A DNA stretch of 64,000 bases from Tomocerus qinae (lineage: Eukaryota > Arthropoda > Collembola > Entomobryomorpha > Tomoceridae). The notes below the pieces were generated by a model that had not been told where the DNA came from, did not search any database, and worked only from the letters and a program-made list of their open reading frames with translations. Where the stretch lies: assembly GCA_020055645.1 (NCBI GenBank), contig CM034547.1:20437013-20501012 (forward strand). Reading direction: 5' to 3'. Both the position numbers and the translations under genes were made by a program. Of the stretch, positions 40,701 to 49,700 are shown in pieces; position 1 is the stretch's first letter, and the number at the start of each line of letters is the position of its first letter.

Positions 40701-43700
40701 GTAATAAGGAGACCACTAATTCTCGTCTCATTTTTATTGCGGCTAGCCGGCCACCAGGAAGGACTTGACGGTGGTTTCCTTTTACCAATCCCATAATGCT
40801 ATCCTCTCCTTTAGTGCCACTGATGTCTCTACCGGATAACAACCAGCTGATATGATAGCATATTAAATCACGCACTACTAAGAAACAAACTATTGCAGAC
40901 TCTACTACAGTTTCGGCAGATGTGGACGTGGATTGCACTCTCTCCAATATCCTCTGACACTGGCACCACAAAGCAACCTTGCTTATTAAATCCACTTAAA
41001 CACTAAAACACTTAACTTTTCACAAAAGTCAAAAACTTATCACAACATCCCACCCAACGACAATTCCGCACTATAATACGATGTAATCATTGAGGTCTTA
41101 GACAAATTCATTTTCACAATTCAATCTAATCAACTCTCCAGTCTACTAAAATGTGTAATGTATGTGAACTCGTTTTCTATACGTGCTGTACTGGTTATTG
41201 CTTTAGAATTTTACTACGAGAGAACCCTATCATTACATTACGAGACAGTATTATCTTGTAGAGTGAGACTACTTAAAACATTTGTCTACCAACGAAATTA
41301 AAACGATAACTTGCACAGCACAAAAACCTTGAGTGATGTGAGTGAGTGTTCTTTTCACTGAATTAATTAAGCAACTTATTGAAAAGACGCATGCATAGAA
41401 TGCAATGAGACGATTCTCCATGCATAAACCTTGTCCAGTTCAATGAAATTTTTCAGCACAAAGAAGGTCATTTCCATACTTTATAATTTACTAAAGGTTA
41501 ACAAAACTTTGGGATGTCTGAATATTGTTTTTGAAATCTATCACGACAGGCAGGGGCATCATAATTTAGAGTTTGCAACTTCCAGGGTATAGAAAACATC
41601 GTTTTATTACGTAGTTAATGTTTTAAAACAGTTTTCCATGGTAGATAATGATATTTTATGTATATGATACGTTCCTTGACATAATAGATAGTATAATGAT
41701 GGTAATCTACTAGTCATAGTATGAAGCAACGTTGACATCAACAAAGCAAGGAAGAAAATACAGTTTGAACATAGCTTCATTTGGCCATGCTATAAAAATG
41801 AGCCAAACAAAGCTAACAAAGAGCTTATGACAAAGTGAAGAAGAGAGGACAGAAATAGGAAACGGAGGACAGCGACCACCGTGAAATTGCCCGAACCATA
41901 GCACACCATAAGAATATGACATAACACTCCATAAAACTTACTCTCTAGGTTACTTCTCGACTAATACACAACAAATGTTGTAATACAGTCCGCTATCTTA
42001 AATAGGGTACAACGAGTCTCGACTTTTATATTTCCTCGGCAGAATTACAGGAATACGAAGTGGACAAGACAACAACTCAAGTCACTGTCAATGTCACTTA
42101 TTAAGGAAGAAACAGAAAGAAATCTTTCGACATCTTTTACACTCCTATAAAAACGCTTCACTATCAGTCCAGTCCAGTCTCTTGTATAGTCTTAAGTATA
42201 TACCTCCCTACTTAAGTAAATAACAATGAATTCATTCAACAGTCAATGTCATACTTGTAACTTGTACCACAGGAGAGACATATTTACAGAACGAACACAG
42301 CATTCCTCACAAGACAAACTGTAAAGTCAACTCAACAAGACTACTTTGTTTCATATTCAATCCGACGAGAAGACAAAATGTTTCCGATGTCATTTCAGTT
42401 TTTTTTACCTACAATCTTATTGCATTAGCTATCCGCACAGTCTCACACTCGTCAACTTCACCTGCATTCTACACTAACTCTACCTAATTTATATATTCTA
42501 CACAGTACATATTTTTACACTATATAGAATGGGCTATCTACTTTTTCTGTTTTTTTATCCAACAATATTAACGTTAGCTTCCTTTGCTTTCGTGTAAATT
42601 GCAACAAATGCTACGCTATTCATTATGGTCGGCTCTGCCTTACTCTTCCATCACACATTTTTCACAGACAGCCAAAAAACAAGAATGCACGCTATGAAAT
42701 GAAACCATGCACAATCAGCTCAATTTTTTACACTTGTCCTCATCTAATTCAGCCAACTAACCAATTCACAATAACTGAACATTCTACTACTAAACTTTTT
42801 ATAACATTTTATATTATAGTGTGTACTAATAATAGCACGCCCACCCCAGTTCTCTATTCAACATAATCATTCCTACATTATGGATATAGTGGTAATTCCC
42901 ATTACACTTAAACTACGTAACACTCCCGAGTTGACGACTCCCAAACACGTGAACACAAGCCACAGTCCAACACAATTAAATGATAACTGTCTACTATTAT
43001 TATCACGTAATAATACTACTAAATTCCTACTTAACAGCTGCCGTCACTTACAAATTTTCTCAAAAAACTGCTAAACTGCCCAAGACACACTCAAATAATG
43101 TTATAATTGTTTAAACAGGGTAAATCAGACCACATTCAGAAAGGAGTTTTAATGAAAGTCAAATAATAACCACAAGTGTGTTAATTATATGTTTCTGGAA
43201 AATATAAAACAAATACAGAAAGTGTTCTCAATCTTATAAATACTATACTTAACTGTAATTTATTGGAAAATTGTGAAGCATTTACACGTGGATGAGCTGT
43301 AAGTTGAGATAAGTTTATACTATACAGCTAAGTGTAAATTAGTGACGATTACTGTAGTACAAGGTTTACGAATTTGTGTACAAACCATGTGTGAATTTGG
43401 TAGAAATTAGGGCAATATTGTTTCCCTTTCAACCTACTTGATGTAACTGATGACAGCTTGAGAACAATTATTTTGCATTTTTATTTCTTTCGATAATATG
43501 AAATATGCATTTAGTGCACATACCGAATAATATAGGAAAGTTGTACTACTTGCAGTATTTAGCATACTCTACTGTTGGACTTGAGCAAACCACCAGTTTA
43601 TCAGGTATCAATTATTATTACCATTAGATATGTACCTGAATTGCCTACTTTATTCTGCAAGTACAAGCGATTTGACTTTGCTCTTGTATCCAAATGGTGT

Positions 43701-46700
43701 GCACAATAATGTGTTACTGTACCTACCTACATAAACTGAACAACTGAACTTAGCGTCTGAAACCAATAATTTGCACCGACTACTACTGACAAAAGCAATC
43801 ATTACCTTACAATTGTTACACAAAAATATATCTTCAAGGGAAAACGAAAGGCAACACTGAAACTTAATCAAGATTAAACAAATAAAAGCGAAATTGATTC
43901 AACTAGGTACATCGGGTACATTACTATACGACGTAGCTGTATTAAAGTATAAATTTATTCATGTCAGCCACACAAGAAAACATTCATAATGCATATAGTA
44001 CTTGGTGTTGTTCTGTTTTTGAAAATTTATTATGGCTACACTTACATAGTGCAACAAGTACACGTAAAGACAAATAAAGTATTAAATCGGTTCAAGTAAT
44101 GACTAGATTCACGACTGCCTAAAGATACGACGTCACAAGACAGACGGCGGACTCATCTTCGGTCACATTATTCACCACTATCGCCTTAAAGGTTTCATAT
44201 CCTCAACCACAATACATGAGTAATTCATAAAGTCATATTTACAGAAAAATCAGAGCAAATCTACAGATCCTAGATATTGTAATATTATTTAGAGCAACGC
44301 ATCATAAAACTTGTCCGTGACAATGCATATTAATTGCCATGATCTGCAAAATCTGTATCTACTACAAATATATTCAGTTGTATCGTTCACCATAAATAAT
44401 ATATTGTACCCAAGATTTGTCTAAACAGGTTAGGCGAAGCGGGAGTTTGCAAATTAAAAGTTCACTTTTTTCACCTCTATATTCACCTGCCTGTAATCAC
44501 CATGGTAGTTAGCAATGGCAGTCATTTATCCTATCCAAGCAGTGGAGGACAAATTATAGGATTTGTCCTCCAGAAGTGACAAAAGTGAATTTTTAATTTG
44601 TCAACTACCGGACCGACTAACCTGTTACCATATAGACGAATCTTGTATTGTACCTAATGAAACAAAAGCTGCTCTTTGTATTTACTACTAACTAATATGA
44701 TGTAACTACGATGCTCTTTAAAACAATGGGCCTACATATCCTGTATTCAATAAATATCACTGTGCAGCGTGTCTCAATGGATCCATGACATACTAATATT
44801 ATTTATTAATCTTTTCATAGCTGACGTAAGTTGTTTGTTCAACTGTTTTGAACCTTATTATGCGCCAGCATAATATTGAATAATAGTTATTCAATAGACT
44901 TGTTTGTCTAATACAATTACTATTTAAATATGTATGCCTATGGAAAGATCTACAACCTAAAATTAGAGCATAAACACGTACTATGATTATTTGCACGCAT
45001 GTTAGGATAGGACCAGTTCACTTTTTATTTTCTACCTTATTTAAATAGCATCCTTCGCCTTCTACACAGACATAAGAGCAATTCTGCTGATAAATTGCCA
45101 AAATTTGTCTTATAATATTATAAGTAAATATACAGCTATTTATAGTAAATAATTACTATATAGAATACTCTGTAATGGGTATTATGTCATGTCGAGTGTA
45201 TATCAAATTTCAATTCTGCTTTCCAATCTGCTCATGCAACACTGACATGAACGCATGATACATATTTTAAGGCTATAACTATTTATGCCAAGGAGTAAAT
45301 CATCCAGTCGTAACGAGTTTTTACATTTACATGATTTGTGAAACGGTTTTCGACTAAAACCAGATCAAACTGCATGAGTCAGATTAAATTGAATACTGAT
45401 TTCTTATTTATAATTTGCACCGTGACTCATTGGACCATGTTTAATTATTTTTTGGGTTTTGAGGCTTTGATTGGTTAACTATTGCAAATAACGCCTGAGC
45501 TAAGAAAATTCCCAAAGTACAGATAAAGTCACTTTTAGCACGTTAAAAATTACAAATACTACACATATGTAAATCTACTACCTAAAAAAACAATTCAGTT
45601 TAATTTCAGGAATATACTTACTTAAATGTATTGGTATATTCCTGAAACTATTTTTAAAAATCATTACAACGGGTTCAATGAATGTTGTTTAACGTGCCAT
45701 TACCATAATAATAATAGTATGTAACTCTAACCTTTACATAAGAAAAAGATTTTTAGTATAAATGAAACAGTAATGAGAATTGGCAGAAGTATGGCAATAC
45801 CATCAGCAAGTCATTACTGTCACACTGTCACTACAATTGTCGACTTCTTTGGCAAATGTCATTTCTTATCCCTTTTTTGACATACTACATGTGTACATTA
45901 TGTCTTAATGCAGAAAATGCATATTATATTACTTCAAACATTTCGTGCAGAATGTTGAAATAGGTCTGAATCTGTTACACGAAACAAATATCTATTACTA
46001 CTTAAGGGTTTTAGTGCTAATTTTTGCAATACATAGTTTAATATTGGTTTTAATATTTCCCACATTCCCATTAAAACATTACTAGTTAATATCCACTAAA
46101 GATTAAACAAAATAAATTTAAATTACATCATCTACTTAAAATAGGTTGAATCTTCCTTTATTAGTCTGAAATTATATCATCGACGAATCATGGTACATTA
46201 GTGGGATAATTTTGACGGTGCACCAATTCGTGGGACTGAATAATAAGCATTTTCGATTGTAAGACTTAAATGTATGGTTTCACTCGTAAAACAAAGTCAG
46301 ACATTTCAACCCACCTCGTTTGTCATTCATTCGTTTGCGAGACAAACTATGTACATAGTCAGTACAATACAGTTGTGAAAAAGGATATAGTACGGAATGT
46401 AGTGGAAAAATATAAATAAGAGTACAGTATGTTGTAATGCTTTTGAATAGTATGCACTGGTTAAGATAAGAGGAGGCGAGGGATTTCTGGTCTGGTGTGG
46501 CTTGGTGTTTCGCGTGTGCCGAGCTATTCTCGGCTGGAAAGTTCATCCAAATCGGATTGAACGCACAAAAAACCCGGAAAAATGTCAAGCACCACCAACT
46601 TTAAATGTTCACTGACTATCCCCTTCCACGAAATCATATGTACCTACTACTGCCTACTACTAAGAACCCAAACTTTGGAATCTACAAATTAGACTATACG

Positions 46701-49700
46701 TCTTGTACTGCATATGTAGCATAAGTGGTACTTAAATACAAATTATCAACCTTAGCATATAAATTTTGTATCTCTCTGTAAAGACTTCGGCAATACAGTC
46801 AACAAAAACTCTGCTGATGTCCTACTCTCAATGTTCCACTCCATGATAGAAATCTGTGCGCGTAAGTGGAAATGTTCCTATGAACAAGAGACAGCTATAT
46901 AACAATTCCATTTTCATACTCTACTTGTATACAGAATTATGAATTAGATGTATAGTACACTTGATATAATGTTTATAAGAGGTAACAGTAGAGTTAGCAT
47001 GGTAAAAGCTTTTCTTGTGAGTAACTGTTCACACTTTAATAAAAACGCCGGCTACAAAGGAACTGGAACGGGCATCTGGAGATGAAATACAGATTTTTAT
47101 GACATGTACATATATGCAACTATATACATTAACTACCACAAGGGAGGTCTTCCTAACTACTTTAACCCTTGCTTCTTCCTACAATAACTTTTGTCTTTCA
47201 GCTGACTCTGCAACTTCCTGTTCAAATCCTCACTCACTCAGTTTTCTTCCTACTCATCAATCGTTTACGGTAACATTAAGAAGATGATATGCACTAAAGA
47301 TTTGACTACTTGTATGCATGTAGTCAATATATGTAAAAGTGTAGGTTACAGTGTATAGTAATATGATGTGAAGAATTAGCTTTATGTATGCTTTTTCTTG
47401 ACTGATGTAAGTTCTACACCTTGAGTTTCAACCCATGTGAATGTTCCAGATATTTTGCAATAGAGTGCACAACAGAGAGCAAGGCTTTGACTCTAATTTC
47501 CTACGGAAGTTCTACACTTGCCACTTATGTAGGCGTATTTCTTTACTAGTACCATGTGAATGAGAATTGCAAATAAATGCAAATAAATTACACTAATGAC
47601 TCTTAAAATGTACACTTACGCATACCATCAAGTAGTCATTATGCTCATTCTAGGCAAGAAGCTTGTTATTCTTTTATGTGTATACAAACACTAAAACACC
47701 CCCAACTCTCATTCTCATCTCCACTCACAACAAAATATTCCCCACAGTACAATAAACAATTAATTATTGCAACGTAAGTTCAAGAAATGCCAAAAATGCT
47801 TATAAGAATCTCTATTTGTTTCACACTCATCACTCTGTGCACTTTATATAGGTATTCATATACCATAGAAGTACCATTAGTATTTATGAACAAACATTTC
47901 AGAGTGACACCTACTTACCTTCCATTGAAAAATATTGAATTGTATTTGATGTGGATAAAAGGCTTTGAAATAATTATTTACATTTAGATTTTCTATAATT
48001 GATGGAAAAAGGTAATCTCTAAGCTATGTCATGTCCGTCGGTTTCTTTTATTTTCTAAACATTTCCTTACATTTGTTACTCGTACATCGAATTGTGAACT
48101 TTTGAATGTTGATGTGCATATTCTGTACAAGTTATTAGCATTCACGAGTTCACGATTGTTATAAGCGCTTGTGCCCTGCTGTCTGCCACAATCAGAGATG
48201 AGTGATGATATTTAATTATATTTTTTGCATCTCTTGACGAAAATGAGAAATGTATAAACCTGTTTTAATATATGGTCACATGATTAGTCCAACTCATTTT
48301 CAATGTTTAACTTACAAATACTGTTTCCTCTGCTATACAGAAAAGATCCACCTTACACTTATTATACAGATGCAAAAATTATACAATGTTAATAGGATAG
48401 ATTCGTCGTTTCCTCTACTTCGGGCGAGCTTTTGTGTCTCAAGTCAAGCTGACTCATGAACTTGTGTATTTTATATCATATTATTTAAAGATAGTACTAA
48501 CTAAAGTAAAAGTAAAACCATTGCTATGTAATAGAACTGTTGATACCTTAATGAACCAAAAAACGGGACGCTAATAATCAGATCCAAGTTTAATGTTTTT
48601 GACTTTCGTTTCACTGAAGATTATCTAACAAGTTAGTTTGGTGTTCCTCTCGAAAGTTCATACCTTAATCAAGATTCGACATTAATCCTTTCATTCCTAA
48701 CATTACATCGATAGAGTAGAAATATGTTTGTACTGACAAGGAAGCCTATCCTCATATGCTACCCATCATTTGAGTTTAGTAATAGATAAGTCGTGGTTTA
48801 CCTATTGCAGTATGTATAGAATTATCTAAATGGTAGAACCTGGCGAAGAGCGTAGAACAGTACGCTTTATTTCATTCTGGCTGCATCCGAATCTTATTAA
48901 AACTAATGACGGCCTATTATTAAGTACATAATAGGGCCATCAGTATGTAAAGCAGAGACTACATTTGAATAATGGGCTCTTAATTGAATGGAAGGAATCT
49001 TTGTATCTGTAGGGAAGACAATTTACGTGGTACGCACAATGCTATTCTAATACCTACAGAGTGTAGTATAGTAGTAGTATTAGATACTCTCTGTACATCA
49101 CTACTTAATTGGCCTGTTACCTGGGCTTGGCACTTTTACTAACTAAACTAACTAAACTTCATCAAACATTCACTTTCATTGTCAGTGCTGGCAACATGTT
49201 CAAAGTCAATGAGCTTTTACCTGTCTTTTGTACACTTACTAAGGGCTATTTTATAAAACGCATCAGAACTACATTGCCTAAGCCTACATTGTAGTTTTTT
49301 AATAAGACACGACGGTAATGTTTCAGCAATAAACGTTAAACACTATATGCAGTATCCGCTGATATTACCTGTTCACTAATTGTAAGCACCTACCTACCTA
49401 CCTACCTACGATATGTGGAATCGTTTAACTATTTCTCATGACAGGATGAGTAAGTACATTATTTGGTAGGGAAATGTGGTCTTTAAATCTCAGTTTAGTT
49501 CATGTATACACATATACACTCGTAGCACTTACCTGTCCTACCAATTACAAATAAACATTTATTACCTTGCTGCTCCTGTTGGTAATCACCAAGATTATTA
49601 TTTGCTAACCGATTGGCCAGTGGGCAAGTACCATTATTTATATTAATTTGCAAAAAAATCCATTATTAACTTCCTTGATTTTCTACTCTAATTCTTCGTT

